DNA of 54,662 bases from Clostridia bacterium (GCA_017414965.1 JAFQJL010000017.1:1-54662), one strand, 5' to 3'. Shown: positions 24,682 to 33,158, counted from the stretch's first letter. Made by a program: numbers and translations. Notes: generated from the letters alone by a model not told the origin.

Positions 24682-26000
24682 GTGAAAAGAAAACGCGTCG
24701 GTTTTCCTTTTCGGTACTGATGCAGAGCCGCAAATTCCTGTCGATTGCCTCGTTGGTGCTGGCGTTGGCGGTGTGGTGGGGCGTGATGTCCTCGGCCGTC
24801 ACCACCAGCGATCGCACGCTGGCGATCCCGTTTTCGGTGGATCTGACCGGCTCGTTTGCCGAGCAGATCGGTCTGCGTTTGGTGGACGACGTGTCCGCCG
24901 ACGTCAACGTGGTGATTGACGGTCCGTGGTCGGTTGTGTCCAAGCTGACCGCCGAGGATCTGCGCGTGCGCGCCGATCTCTCCACCATCCAGAAATCCGG
25001 CAAGCAGAAAATTCAGCTGTCGGTGTCGCGCAACAGCGCGGAGGTGGATTACGATATCGTGTCCTACTATCCGGACTCGCTGGAAGTGACCTGCGATTAT
25101 TGGGCGACGCGAACGCTGTCGCTGGAAACGGATATTGCCGCGCTGTCGGTGTCCGACAGCAAAACGATGAAGCTCGGCGAGCCGGTACTGGATGCGGCTG
25201 TGGCTGCCGGTGCGGTGTTGTCCGGCCCCAAATCGGAAATGGATAAGGTCGACCGCGTGGTCGCCACGGTGGAGGAGGAAGCGGTGCTGTCGGACGTGCA
25301 GACGTTTACGGCGGTGCTGCTGGCGTACAACGCCGAGGGCGATCTGGTGGACATTTCGCATTGCAGCGTGGACGGTCTGGCCGATCTGACCGTGCCGGTC
25401 ACCGTGCCGGTGAATATCGAGCAGACGGTGCGCGTTGGCTACGAGCTGTCGCACGCGCCGGCCGCCTATGCGAACAGCAAGAATTTGGCAGTGCTGTCGC
25501 CGTCCAAGCTGACGCTGACCGGTACGGCCGGTGCGCTGGCGGCGCTCAACGGCGAGATCAGCTTCGGCACGCTGGATTTCGATACGCTGCGTCCGGATAA
25601 CACCGGCAGCTGCGTGATCAAGACGACGATGACGCTGCCGGACGGCGTTACCGCCGGCAAAAATTCGCAGGTTGAGGTTTCGGCGGCGGTGCTGAAAAAT
25701 CTCACCACCAAGCAGGTGACATTTGCCTCCAACAGCAGCAACACGGCGTTCCGCGATTTGTCGGCGAACCAGTCGGCGACGCTGATGCAACGCTATTATA
25801 ACGTCACGCTGGTCGGTACCGAGGAATCGCTGGAGAAGCTGACGGCGGACGACCTGACCGCCGCAGTCTCGCTCGGCAAGGCCGACGAGGGACGCGCCGA
25901 TGGTACTTTGCGGTTTGCGGTCAACGGCGCCGACGACGTGTGGGTGTACTACGGCACCGCCGGCGGACTGGCGATCACCGCATCGGTCAGCAACAATTAA
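24678..26000 (+). CDS. cdaR: YbbR-domain protein, regulator of CdaA
   Basis: A 440-residue protein with one N-terminal membrane helix (about 19-40, SIASLVLALAVWWGVM). Extracellular repeats of the YbbR type follow, rich in Val and Thr with short conserved segments such as VNVVIDGPWSVVSKL, LEVTCDYWATRTLSL and VSGPK-like LSGPKSEMDKVDRVVATV. CdaR binds CdaA through its membrane segment and tunes c-di-AMP synthesis. The ATG at 24678 is behind AAAGGAGGCAACGCGAA and overlaps the cdaA stop. Confidence 0.9.
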   Translation: MSEKKTRRFSFSVLMQSRKFLSIASLVLALAVWWGVMSSAVTTSDRTLAIPFSVDLTGSFAEQIGLRLVDDVSADVNVVIDGPWSVVSKLTAEDLRVRADLSTIQKSGKQKIQLSVSRNSAEVDYDIVSYYPDSLEVTCDYWATRTLSLETDIAALSVSDSKTMKLGEPVLDAAVAAGAVLSGPKSEMDKVDRVVATVEEEAVLSDVQTFTAVLLAYNAEGDLVDISHCSVDGLADLTVPVTVPVNIEQTVRVGYELSHAPAAYANSKNLAVLSPSKLTLTGTAGALAALNGEISFGTLDFDTLRPDNTGSCVIKTTMTLPDGVTAGKNSQVEVSAAVLKNLTTKQVTFASNSSNTAFRDLSANQSATLMQRYYNVTLVGTEESLEKLTADDLTAAVSLGKADEGRADGTLRFAVNGADDVWVYYGTAGGLAITASVSNN

Positions 26001-26015
26001 CCAAAACATACCCCC
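26001..26015 (-). repeat. Dispersed motif, copy in the cdaR-folE gap
   Basis: CCAAAACATACCCCC on the plus strand begins right after the cdaR stop codon; a single-base variant of the exact 17-mer core. Confidence 0.6.
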
Positions 26016-26032
26016 AAATTTAAGGAGAACCT

Positions 26033-26587
26033 ATGGACAAGCCACGTATTGAGGCCGCCGTCCGCGAGCTGCTCGCGGCGATCGGCGAGGATCCCGAGCG
26101 CGAAGGTCTGCTGGAAACGCCGCGTCGAATCGCGGATATGTGCGAGGAGATCTTCGGCGGTCTGGAAGAGGATCCGCACAAGCATTTGAAGATTTTTAAC
26201 GAGCATTCCGACGATATGGTGACGGTGCGCGACATTCCGTTGCATTCGGTGTGCGAGCATCACCTGCTTCCGTTTATCGGGGTGGCGCACGTGGCGTACA
26301 TCCCGGGGGATGGCAAGGTGATCGGTCTTTCCAAGATCGCGCGCATCGTGCAGTCGTTTGCCAAGCGACCGCAGCTGCAAGAGCGCCTGACCGACCAGAT
26401 CGCCGATTTTCTGGAGAGCGAGCTGCATCCGCGCGGCGTGGCGGTCGTGGTGGAGGCGGAGCATCTGTGTATGACCATGCGCGGCGTTCGTGCCGCCGGC
26501 GCCAAAACCCAGACGTCCGCCCTCCGCGGCTGTATGCGGTCGGATCCGCGCACGCGCGCCGAGGCGCTGTCTTTGCTCAGTAAGTAA
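26033..26587 (+). CDS. folE: GTP cyclohydrolase I
   Basis: A 184-residue FolE, the first enzyme of folate (and tetrahydropterin) synthesis: GTP to dihydroneopterin triphosphate and formate. Motifs are [18 protein letters not shown], the zinc site [11 protein letters not shown] (Cys74, His76-His77) with the third ligand Cys146 in [11 protein letters not shown], and [11 protein letters not shown]. The length is normal for the one-domain type. The start at 26033 follows AAGGAGAACCT. No other folate genes are adjacent. Confidence 0.97.
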   Translation: MDKPRIEAAVRELLAAIGEDPEREGLLETPRRIADMCEEIFGGLEEDPHKHLKIFNEHSDDMVTVRDIPLHSVCEHHLLPFIGVAHVAYIPGDGKVIGLSKIARIVQSFAKRPQLQERLTDQIADFLESELHPRGVAVVVEAEHLCMTMRGVRAAGAKTQTSALRGCMRSDPRTRAEALSLLSK

Positions 26588-26617
26588 ACGATTTCCATCG
26601 AGAATGAGGTGCACCCG

Positions 26618-28426
26618 TTGGCAAAATTGGAAAACACCCGAAATTTTTGTATCATCGCCCACATCGACCACGGAAAATCCACGTTGGCCGATCGCCTGCT
26701 GGAACAGACCAGCACGGTGGCGATGCGCGATATGGAGGACCAGCTGTTAGACAGTATGGACCTCGAGCGCGAGCGCGGCATTACCATCAAGGCGCACGCG
26801 GTCACGCTGTATTATACCGCGCAGGACGGTGAGACGTATACCTTTAACCTGATCGACACCCCCGGTCACGTGGACTTCAACTACGAGGTCTCGCGTTCGC
26901 TCGCCGCGTGCGAGGGAGCGCTGCTGATCGTTGACTCGTCGCAGGGCATCGAGGCGCAGACGCTGGCCAACGCCTATTTGGCGGCGGATCACGATCTGGA
27001 GATCGTGCCGATCATCAACAAGATCGACCTGCCGGCCGCCGATCCCGAGCGCGTCCGCGCCGAGATCGAGGATATCATCGGCATCGATGCGTCCGGCGCG
27101 CCGGCGATCTCGGCGAAAAACGGCATCAACATCGAGTCGGTGCTGGAAGCGATCGTGCGGGACGTGCCGCCGCCCTCGGGCGACAAGGACGCGCCGCTGT
27201 CGGCGCTGATCTTTGACAGCTACTACGATTCCTACCGCGGCGTCATCGTGTACGTCCGCGTCAAAGCCGGCACCATCCGTCCGGGCGATACCATTCGTAT
27301 GATGGCGACCGGCGCCACCTTTGAGGTGGTGGAATGCGGCATTATGCAACCCGGCAAGCTGGTGCCGACCTCTTCGCTGGAAGCCGGCGAGGTCGGCTAT
27401 ATCACTGCCTCCATCAAATCGGTGGTGGATGCCCGCGTGGGCGACACCGTCACGCACCACGACCGTCCGGCGGCCGAGCCGTTGCCCGGCTACCACAAGG
27501 CGACGCCGATGGTGTTCTGCGGCGTGTTTCCGGCGGACGGCGCGCGCTACAACGATCTGCGCGAGGCGCTCGCGCGCCTGCAGCTCAACGATGCGTCGCT
27601 GTCGTTCGAGCCGGAGACGTCGGTTGCGCTCGGCTTCGGATTCCGTTGCGGATTTTTGGGGCTTCTCCATATGGAGATTGTGCAGGAGCGATTGGAGCGC
27701 GAGTACAACCTCGACCTCATCACCACCGCTCCGAGCGTGGAATACCACATCACGCTGGAGGACGGCAGTATGGTGGCGGTGGACAACCCCACCAACTACC
27801 CCGACCCCGGCACCATTCGTTCGGCAGAGGAGCCGATCGCCGAGGCGCACATTTTGGCGCCGACCGAGTTTGTCGGCAACATTATGGAGCTTTGCCAGCA
27901 ACGCCGCGGCATTTTCAAGGATATGAAATATCTGGATCCCACGCGCGTGGATATCCATTACGAGCTGCCGCTGAACGAGATTATTTACGATTTCTTTGAT
28001 GCGCTCAAATCGCGCACCCGCGGCTACGCGAGCTTCGACTACGAGCTGAAGGGCTACGTGCCGTCCAAGCTGGTCAAGCTGGACATTCTGCTCAACGGCG
28101 ATACGGTGGACGCGCTGTCGTTTATCGTGTTTGAGGATAGCGCCTACACCCGTGCGCGCAAGATGTGCGAAAAACTCAAAGAGCACATTCCGCGCCAGTT
28201 GCTTGAGGTGCCGATCCAAGCCGCGATCGGCGGCAAGATCATCGCGCGCGAAACGGTCAAGGCGATGCGCAAGGATGTGCTCGCCAAGTGCTACGGCGGC
28301 GATATCACGCGAAAAAAGAAGCTGCTGGAAAAGCAGAAGGAAGGCAAAAAACGTATGCGTCAGCTCGGCAGTGTCGAGGTGCCGCAGGAGGCGTTTATGG
28401 CCGTTCTCAAATTGGAAGACGAATAA
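26618..28426 (+). CDS. lepA: Elongation factor 4 (LepA) GTPase
   Basis: A 602-residue translational GTPase related to EF-G, with G1 [24 protein letters not shown] (G3), NKIDLP (G4), a C-terminal LepA-specific domain ([23 protein letters not shown]) and the terminal [19 protein letters not shown]. LepA back-translocates stalled ribosomes or helps initiation. Two starts are possible: GTG at 26609 (HPLAKLENT) and TTG at 26618 ([16 protein letters not shown]). TTG fits better, with GAGGTG 6 nt upstream. It is 31 bp after folE and ends in a strong terminator. Confidence 0.96.
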   Translation: MAKLENTRNFCIIAHIDHGKSTLADRLLEQTSTVAMRDMEDQLLDSMDLERERGITIKAHAVTLYYTAQDGETYTFNLIDTPGHVDFNYEVSRSLAACEGALLIVDSSQGIEAQTLANAYLAADHDLEIVPIINKIDLPAADPERVRAEIEDIIGIDASGAPAISAKNGINIESVLEAIVRDVPPPSGDKDAPLSALIFDSYYDSYRGVIVYVRVKAGTIRPGDTIRMMATGATFEVVECGIMQPGKLVPTSSLEAGEVGYITASIKSVVDARVGDTVTHHDRPAAEPLPGYHKATPMVFCGVFPADGARYNDLREALARLQLNDASLSFEPETSVALGFGFRCGFLGLLHMEIVQERLEREYNLDLITTAPSVEYHITLEDGSMVAVDNPTNYPDPGTIRSAEEPIAEAHILAPTEFVGNIMELCQQRRGIFKDMKYLDPTRVDIHYELPLNEIIYDFFDALKSRTRGYASFDYELKGYVPSKLVKLDILLNGDTVDALSFIVFEDSAYTRARKMCEKLKEHIPRQLLEVPIQAAIGGKIIARETVKAMRKDVLAKCYGGDITRKKKLLEKQKEGKKRMRQLGSVEVPQEAFMAVLKLEDE

Positions 28427-28462
28427 AAACATCCCCCTCGGAAAACCGAGGGGGATGTTTTT
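28425..28462. terminator. Bidirectional terminator between lepA and nagB
   Basis: A perfect 17 bp stem (AAAAACATCCCCCTCGG with its complement) encloses a 4 nt loop, with T-runs on both strands. It lies between convergent genes. Confidence 0.9.
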
Positions 28463-28472
28463 GTCAATCACA

Positions 28473-29204
28473 TTATTTGCTCAACTTGGACGCGGCGGCT
28501 TCGTCTACCAGCACCACGCAATCGGGGTGGAACTGCAGGATAGACGCCGGACACTCCGGCGTGACCGGACCTTCGACCATCGCTTTGATGGCGTCCGCTT
28601 TGGCGGCGCCGTTGGCGAGCAGGACGATCTTCTTGGCCTTCATGATGCTGCCGATGCCCATTGTATAGGCGCTGCGCGGCACGTCGTCAACCGAGTCAAA
28701 GAAGCGCTTGTTGGCTTCGATGGTGCTTTCGGTCAGTTGCACCGTGTGGGTGACCGCGGCGAAATCCGCCGCCGGCTCGTTAAACGCGATGTGGCCGTTG
28801 TTGCCGATACCCAGAATCTGCAGATCGATACCGCCGGCGGCGTCGATCATCGCCTCGTATGCGGCGCACTCGGCTTCCGGATCGGTCGCCAGACCGGAGA
28901 GCACGTGGGTGTTCTCGGTCGGAATGTTGATGTGCTTAAACAGATTGGTTTCCATAAAATAGCGGTAGCTTTGCGGATGATCCGGCGCCAACCCCACGTA
29001 TTCGTCGAGGTTAAAGGTGGTGATGCCGCTGTAATCCACGGCGCCCGCCTGATACGCGGCAGCCATTTCGCTGTACGTCGGCACCGGCGTAGAACCGGTA
29101 GCCAAGCCGAACACGGCATTCGGTTTTTCGGTGGCCAGAGCCACAAACAACGCGGCGGCGGCTTTGCCCATCGCCTGCGTATCCTTGCAAATACGAACGA
29201 CCAT
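28473..29204 (-). CDS. nagB: Glucosamine-6-phosphate deaminase
   Basis: A 243-residue NagB (GlcN6P to fructose-6-P and ammonia). Motifs are FGLATGSTPVPTYSEM, TTFNLDEYVGLAPDHPQSYRYFM with the catalytic Asp/Glu, and LGIGNNGHIAFNEPA (catalytic His). The start is set at 29204 because TAGGAGTGATTTGT lies right before that ATG; the open frame begins three codons earlier with a GTG. It has its own strong consensus promoter and stands alone, without nagA. Confidence 0.96.
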   Translation of the reverse strand: MVVRICKDTQAMGKAAAALFVALATEKPNAVFGLATGSTPVPTYSEMAAAYQAGAVDYSGITTFNLDEYVGLAPDHPQSYRYFMETNLFKHINIPTENTHVLSGLATDPEAECAAYEAMIDAAGGIDLQILGIGNNGHIAFNEPAADFAAVTHTVQLTESTIEANKRFFDSVDDVPRSAYTMGIGSIMKAKKIVLLANGAAKADAIKAMVEGPVTPECPASILQFHPDCVVLVDEAAASKLSK

Positions 29205-29240
29205 ACAAATCACTCCTAATGTATATTGGATTTCGGTATT

Positions 29241-29269
29241 ATTATATAGTATGCGGCGGTGGATGTCAA
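29241..29269 (-). promoter_or_regulatory. nagB promoter
   Basis: TTGACA (29264-29269), a 17 bp spacer and TATAAT (29241-29246) on the minus strand, a perfect sigma-A consensus 37 bp upstream of the nagB ATG. Confidence 0.9.
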
Positions 29270-29347
29270 TCTAAAAATGTAAAAACGGACAGATTTTTTA
29301 TAAAAACAGACAACACAAACGGACGAAGTTTTGTTACAAAAAGTTGG

Positions 29348-29377
29348 TTGACCGCCGCTGTCGGCGTGTGGTATAAT
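29348..29377 (+). promoter_or_regulatory. rmuC operon promoter
   Basis: TTGACC (29348-29353), an 18 bp spacer and TATAAT (29372-29377), 32 bp upstream of rmuC. Confidence 0.8.
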
Positions 29378-29409
29378 GAACTCATACAACCGAAAGGGAG
29401 GCCACGATC

Positions 29410-30651
29410 ATGGGGTTTGAAGTTTGGATTTTGATCGGTTTGGTCGCGTTGGTCGCGGTCGGGGAGATCGTGCTGCTGGCCACGCGTCCGCGTGGTAACG
29501 CCGAGGAACTGCGCGAGACCGAGCGCCGTCTGCGCGACGAGCTGTCGCGCCGTCAGGCGGAGACCGATGCGGCGCTCCGCACGATGAGCACGCAGGTCGG
29601 GGAGATGAAAACGGCGCTGCTGACGCAGCAGAATCAACAGCAAGAGCAGTTGTATCGCACGCTCAATGCCCAGACCGAGAAAATGACAGCCACGCTGTCG
29701 GATGCGGTGGGTAAGCTGCAGCAGAGCAACGAGAAAAAGTTAGACGAGATGCGTGCCACGGTGGACGAAAAGCTCACCGCTACGCTGAATACCCGCCTCA
29801 ACGAGAGCTTCCGCACGGTAGGCGAGCAGCTGCAACAGGTATACAAATCGCTGGGCGAGATGCAGCGGCTGGCGGGTGACGTCAACGATCTGCAACGCGT
29901 GCTGTCCAACGTCAAGGTCCGCGGCACGTGGGCGGAGGTACAGCTCGGCAACATTCTGGAGCAGACGCTGACCTCCGAGCAGTATATCGCCAATGCCTCC
30001 ATCAAAAACAACCGTGAGCGCGTGGAATACGCGGTCAAGATCCCGTCTCGTGTGGAGGGCGGCGAGGACGTGCTGCTGCCCATCGACTCCAAGTTCCCGC
30101 AGGAAGACTATGCGCGGTTGAGCGAAGCGGCGGATCGCAACGATGCCGAAGCGGTGGCGGCCGCCGCCAAGGCGCTTGAGCAGGTGGTCAAGCGCGAGGC
30201 GATGAGCATCCGCGATCTGTATATCGACGTGCCACGCACCACCGATTTTGCGATTTTGTTCCTCCCGACAGAGGGACTGTACGCCGAGGTGCTGCGTCGT
30301 CCGGGATTGGCGGAGGAATTGCAGACTAAGTATCGCGTGATGGTGTGCGGCCCCACCACCATCACCGCGTTTTTGAACACGTTGCGGATGGGCTTCCGCA
30401 CGGTCGCGCTGGACAAGCGTGCGGCGGAGGTGTGGCGCATTTTGGGCGCCGCCAACCAGCAGTACGAGAAATTCGGTACGTTGTTGGAAAAGGCGCGCCG
30501 CAAGATCGACGAAGCCGGCAACGCACTGGATGAAGCCGAAAAGCGCAACGGGATGATCCGTCGCAAGCTCAAGTCGGTGGAGGCGATGCCGGAGGCCGCC
30601 GAGGCGGAGAGACTCTTGGGTATTGAGGAGAACACCTATGACGGTGTTTGA
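29410..30651 (+). CDS. rmuC: RmuC-family recombination-limiting protein
   Basis: A 413-residue RmuC. It has an N-terminal membrane helix (VWILIGLVALVAVGEIVLLA), a long coiled coil (residues 30-150), then the PD-(D/E)xK-like RmuC domain with VKVRGTWAEVQLGNILEQ, PIDSKFPQEDYARL, DFAILFLPTEGLYAEVLR and VMVCGPTTITAFLNTLRMGF. Family members limit inversion and rearrangement; their enzymatic activity is not settled. The ATG at 29410 follows AAAGGGAGGCCACGATC. Its end overlaps the next gene by 14 bp. Confidence 0.94.
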   Translation: MGFEVWILIGLVALVAVGEIVLLATRPRGNAEELRETERRLRDELSRRQAETDAALRTMSTQVGEMKTALLTQQNQQQEQLYRTLNAQTEKMTATLSDAVGKLQQSNEKKLDEMRATVDEKLTATLNTRLNESFRTVGEQLQQVYKSLGEMQRLAGDVNDLQRVLSNVKVRGTWAEVQLGNILEQTLTSEQYIANASIKNNRERVEYAVKIPSRVEGGEDVLLPIDSKFPQEDYARLSEAADRNDAEAVAAAAKALEQVVKREAMSIRDLYIDVPRTTDFAILFLPTEGLYAEVLRRPGLAEELQTKYRVMVCGPTTITAFLNTLRMGFRTVALDKRAAEVWRILGAANQQYEKFGTLLEKARRKIDEAGNALDEAEKRNGMIRRKLKSVEAMPEAAEAERLLGIEENTYDGV

Positions 30652-30952
30652 GAAAATCTATGAGGTGGTGCGGCAGATCCCGAAAGGGAAAGTCGCCACT
30701 TACGGTCGCGTGGCGTTTTTGGCCGGCAATCCGCGTTGGGCGCGGGTAGTCGGCTACGCCTTGCACGTCAATCCCGATCCGGTCGGTATTCCGTGCTACC
30801 GCGTGGTCAATCGCTTCGGCGAGACCTCGCCGGCGTTCGCGTTTGGTGGAAGGGATCGCCAGCGCGAGCTGCTGGAAGCAGACGGCATCCGTTTTTTACC
30901 GGACGGTCGCGTGGATCTGTCAAAGGATGAGTGGGTAGGTTTTGGGAAATGA
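30638..30952 (+). CDS. MGMT-family (methylguanine methyltransferase C-domain-like) protein
   Basis: A 104-residue protein containing only the DNA-binding/active-site domain of O6-alkylguanine-DNA alkyltransferases: IPKGKVATYGRVAFLAG (helix-turn-helix), ARVVGYALHVNP and the active-site region GIPCYRVVNRFG. Normal enzymes have PCHRV; here His is replaced by Tyr while the acceptor Cys remains. It resembles the small Firmicute MGMT-like/ATL proteins, which may recognise alkylated DNA for nucleotide excision repair. The start at 30638 follows GAGGAGAACACCT and overlaps rmuC; its stop overlaps the next gene as ATGA. Confidence 0.85.
   Translation: MTVFEKIYEVVRQIPKGKVATYGRVAFLAGNPRWARVVGYALHVNPDPVGIPCYRVVNRFGETSPAFAFGGRDRQRELLEADGIRFLPDGRVDLSKDEWVGFGK
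30933..30949 (+). repeat. Dispersed motif, copy at the end of the MGMT gene
   Basis: GGGTAGGTTTTGGGAAA encodes the C-terminal VGFGK of the MGMT-like protein and ends at the start of the next gene. Confidence 0.5.
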
Positions 30953-31368
30953 AGATCGCAGTGAGTGCGTGCCTGCTGGGGCAGAATTGCAAATATAACG
31001 GCGGCAACAACAAAAACGAGCGTGTGTTGGCGTTTGTGGAGGGACACGAAGTCGTCCCCATCTGTCCGGAAACGGCGGGCGGCTTGTCCGCCCCGCGTCT
31101 GCCGGCCGAGATCGTGGGGGACAGGGTAGTCTTGTCCGACGGCACCGACGTCACGGCGGCGTTTCGCGCCGGCGCGGCGCGGACGTTGGACACGCTGCAA
31201 GGGGAAGGCGTCGAGCTGGTCATTCTCAAGGCACGGAGCCCGTCCTGCGGCAACCGCGAGATCTACGACGGCACGTTTGGTGGGCGGCTGATCGCCGGTC
31301 GCGGCGTGACCGCAGAAGCGATTCTCGCCGCCGGCTACCGCGTGATGAACGAGGAAGAGATTGAGTAA
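30949..31368 (+). CDS. DUF523-family (thiouracil desulfurase TudS-like) protein
   Basis: A 139-residue protein with the DUF523 pattern: SACLLGQNCKYNGGNN, PICPETAGGLSAPRLPAEI and LKARSPSCGNREIYDGTF. The three conserved cysteines in these motifs bind the [4Fe-4S] cluster that removes sulfur from 2-thiouracil in TudS. Whether this homolog acts on a thiolated base is unproven. It overlaps the MGMT-like gene by ATGA and is the last gene of the rmuC unit, ahead of a clear terminator. Confidence 0.88.
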   Translation: MKIAVSACLLGQNCKYNGGNNKNERVLAFVEGHEVVPICPETAGGLSAPRLPAEIVGDRVVLSDGTDVTAAFRAGAARTLDTLQGEGVELVILKARSPSCGNREIYDGTFGGRLIAGRGVTAEAILAAGYRVMNEEEIE

Positions 31369-31401
31369 AAAGCACCCGAACTGGTTGTTCGGGTGCTTTT
31401 T
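31369..31401 (+). terminator. Terminator after the DUF523 gene
   Basis: AAAGCACCCGAAC pairs with GTTCGGGTGCTTT across a 5 nt loop and is followed by TTATT. The reverse strand is also T-rich, so it may serve the lipoprotein gene on the other side. Confidence 0.85.
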
Positions 31402-31413
31402 ATTAACGCTGTT

Positions 31414-32085
31414 TTAATCGTAGTGATTACAAATTAATTTACCACCATTGGCCCAGTCAATTTCTCCGTAACACGTATTGTTGTAACCATCGCCATAAAG
31501 ACGTCCGCATTGTTGGCAAGTTTTGCTTCCGTCTTTTTTAATGTCATATTTTGGACACGATTCTTTTCCTCCGTTCGGACACGGGATTTTTAAACAGTAG
31601 TTACAGCGAGCGATACCAAAGCCAGATGGACAGCAGTGTGTTGATAAAATTGCACGGACGCTTTTTAATCCTAATTCATCATACTCTTCTTCGACCTTTA
31701 CGACGGTGACGTCGGATTTTGTTGGAAAGTCCCACCCGACCACCTTGCCGACATCGGCCTGTGTAAAAGTCAATTTGGACGGATCTAACCAAGACTTTTC
31801 GTTTTCGGCTAAATCCTCGTCAAAGATAAAATCTATTAAAGGTTTATTTGTGCTGGTGGTTGAAATTTTCTTTGATGTAGACGTTTTCTTTTGGGTTGTT
31901 GTAGTGGTTGAAGTTTTCGTTGTTGTAGACTTTTTTGTGGTGGAAATTTCTGTTACAGCGGTGGTTGTGCTAGTTTGCTTACTGGAACTTGTGGATATAG
32001 TGTCAGATGTGTTGGGTTGCGTTTGACAAGCAGAAAGTATAAATAGCAAAAAAACAGTTAAAATCCCGAACAAATATTTTTTCAT
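31414..32085 (-). CDS. Thr/Ser-rich lipoprotein with a cysteine-rich C-terminal domain
   Basis: A 223-residue secreted protein of unknown function. The signal peptide KKYLFGILTVFLLFIL ends in the lipobox LSAC (mature Cys about 20), so it should be anchored in the membrane. A low-complexity Thr/Ser/Lys stalk (about 24-80) follows. The C-terminal domain has a short segment resembling a folding domain (DVGKVVGWDFPTKSDVTV) and then about ten cysteines in pairs (HCCPSG, RCNYCLKIPC, ESCPK, TCQQCGR, NTCYGE), a zinc-ribbon-like or disulfide pattern. I did not recognise a family. The start at 32085 follows TTGGAGGTTTTTATT. The gene is AT-rich compared with its neighbours, suggesting acquisition, and is divergent from an XRE regulator. 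Confidence 0.8.
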   Translation of the reverse strand: MKKYLFGILTVFLLFILSACQTQPNTSDTISTSSSKQTSTTTAVTEISTTKKSTTTKTSTTTTTQKKTSTSKKISTTSTNKPLIDFIFDEDLAENEKSWLDPSKLTFTQADVGKVVGWDFPTKSDVTVVKVEEEYDELGLKSVRAILSTHCCPSGFGIARCNYCLKIPCPNGGKESCPKYDIKKDGSKTCQQCGRLYGDGYNNTCYGEIDWANGGKLICNHYD

Positions 32086-32117
32086 AATAAAAACCTCCAA
32101 ATAAAATACATACATAT

Positions 32118-32146
32118 ATCTTAATACAAATGTTTACTAAAGTCAA
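32118..32146 (-). promoter_or_regulatory. Promoter of the lipoprotein gene
   Basis: TTGACT (32141-32146), 17 bp, TAAGAT (32118-32123) on the minus strand, 33 bp upstream of the ATG. The -35 lies inside the palindrome at 32133-32153. Confidence 0.75.
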
Positions 32147-32153
32147 TAGTAAA
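32133..32153. promoter_or_regulatory. Candidate XRE operator
   Basis: Perfect inverted arms TTTACTA (32133-32139) and TAGTAAA (32147-32153) enclose AAGTCAA. It overlaps the lipoprotein -35 and lies 36 bp before the XRE gene, so binding would repress the lipoprotein and possibly the regulator itself. Confidence 0.6.
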
Positions 32154-32188
32154 GATATGTATTGTATTATGATAAATTTGGTGATGTT

Positions 32189-32407
32189 ATGAATTATATG
32201 AAGCGTATTCGCGATTTGCGTGAGGATCACGACAAAACGCAGCAAGAAATAGCTAATGTTTTGGGCACCTCACAAACAATGTATGCTCGTTATGAGCGAG
32301 GTGCTAATGAGATGCCGATTCGACATCTCATTAGACTGAGTCAATATTACCATGTGTCAACAGATTATATCTTAGGTATTACGAACAATTCAAACCAACC
32401 AAAATAA
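32189..32407 (+). CDS. Small XRE-family HTH regulator
   Basis: A 72-residue protein that is a single Cro/C1 helix-turn-helix: MKRIRDLREDHDKTQQEIANVL (first helices), GTSQTMYARYERGANEMPI (recognition helix) and HLIRLSQYYHVSTDYILG. It has no sensor domain. Starts at 32189 (MNYMKRIRD) or 32198 (MKRIRD) are both possible; GGTGAT precedes the former. It is divergently arranged with the lipoprotein gene, and the palindrome between them is its likely operator. AT-rich like the partner gene. Confidence 0.9.
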   Translation: MNYMKRIRDLREDHDKTQQEIANVLGTSQTMYARYERGANEMPIRHLIRLSQYYHVSTDYILGITNNSNQPK

Positions 32408-32450
32408 AAAAACAGGGCGTGTACCGCTTGCGGTACACGCCCTGTTTTTT
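32405..32450. terminator. Bidirectional terminator
   Basis: A 15 bp perfect stem (ACAGGGCGTGTACCG with its complement, loop CTTG) with A-run before and T-run after separates the XRE gene and the convergent phosphoribosyltransferase-like gene. Confidence 0.9.
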
Positions 32451-32454
32451 GGTT

Positions 32455-33096
32455 TTACAGTTTGGAGAAGCCGTGGCAGTTGATCAGAGCGTCCAGCTTT
32501 TTGCCCGCCTTGCACAACGGACATTCCGCCGCCGGATAGGTGCCGTAATCGGGCAGATCGGTGGGATCAAACACCGATTTCACCGGATAACCGCTGCATT
32601 CCGTGACGGTGGCAAAGATGGACGAAACGGCGGATACCTCGCCGCCGTAGTATTGCACCGCTTCGATCGCCGCCTGCACCGTGCGACCGGTGGATACCGA
32701 TACCGCCAAGATCAGCACGTGCTTGCCGGCGATCATCGGCACGATGTTGTCGCGGAACAGCAGTTGGCTGGTGCCGACCGATTCCGGCGTGACGACGTAG
32801 ATGCTCTTGTGTGCGTTCATATTGCTGAAATCCGCGGCGGTCAGACTCTCCGCCAAATACGCGCCGATCACCTCGGTGCCGTCCAAGCACAGCACGGTAT
32901 CCACAACCGTGTCGTGGCGCAGCTGCTCGCACAGCGCATCCGCCACCGCCTTTGCTTCGGACATACGGCTCTTTTGCGCGACCACGTCGATATAGTAGTT
33001 GCTGTGGGTGTTGCAGGTGGCAAAATGACCTTTCGCCACGCGCAAGAACAGGTTCTGACGCTTGGTTTCGTACTTGAAGATCTGATTGGTTGGCAT
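32455..33096 (-). CDS. Orotate phosphoribosyltransferase-like protein with degenerate PRPP loop
   Basis: A 213-residue protein of the type I phosphoribosyltransferase fold. The segment VLILAVSVSTGRTVQAAIEAVQYYGG matches the PRPP-binding region, but the acidic pair of the motif (normally V-D-D-V/E-D) is replaced by AVS, so catalysis is doubtful. The C-terminus adds AECPLCKAGKKLDAL, with a C-x-x-C that may bind metal. A close family is found in Clostridia under the name phosphoribosyltransferase. It could be an active enzyme with a different acidic residue or a regulatory homolog. The start at 33096 follows AAAGGAGGTCCGCTT. It has its own promoter and stands alone. Confidence 0.7.
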   Translation of the reverse strand: MPTNQIFKYETKRQNLFLRVAKGHFATCNTHSNYYIDVVAQKSRMSEAKAVADALCEQLRHDTVVDTVLCLDGTEVIGAYLAESLTAADFSNMNAHKSIYVVTPESVGTSQLLFRDNIVPMIAGKHVLILAVSVSTGRTVQAAIEAVQYYGGEVSAVSSIFATVTECSGYPVKSVFDPTDLPDYGTYPAAECPLCKAGKKLDALINCHGFSKL

Positions 33097-33129
33097 AAGC
33101 GGACCTCCTTTGGCAATCTCTATGGTTTT

Positions 33130-33158
33130 ATTTTACAATATATTCCGCTCGATTTCAA
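33130..33158 (-). promoter_or_regulatory. Promoter of the PRTase-like gene
   Basis: TTGAAA (33153-33158), 17 bp, TAAAAT (33130-33135) on the minus strand. Confidence 0.7.

Noticed and set aside
24195-26009. Long minus-strand frame opposite cdaA and cdaR
   Set aside because: Same shadow effect; no recognisable protein and no ribosome site.
28425-28462. Counted at first as a dispersed-motif copy
   Set aside because: The likeness (AAAAACATCCCCC) is part of a perfect terminator stem, so it is not independent evidence.
26747-28471. Long minus-strand frame opposite lepA
   Set aside because: Antisense to a conserved gene, with the typical Arg/His-rich composition of shadow frames.
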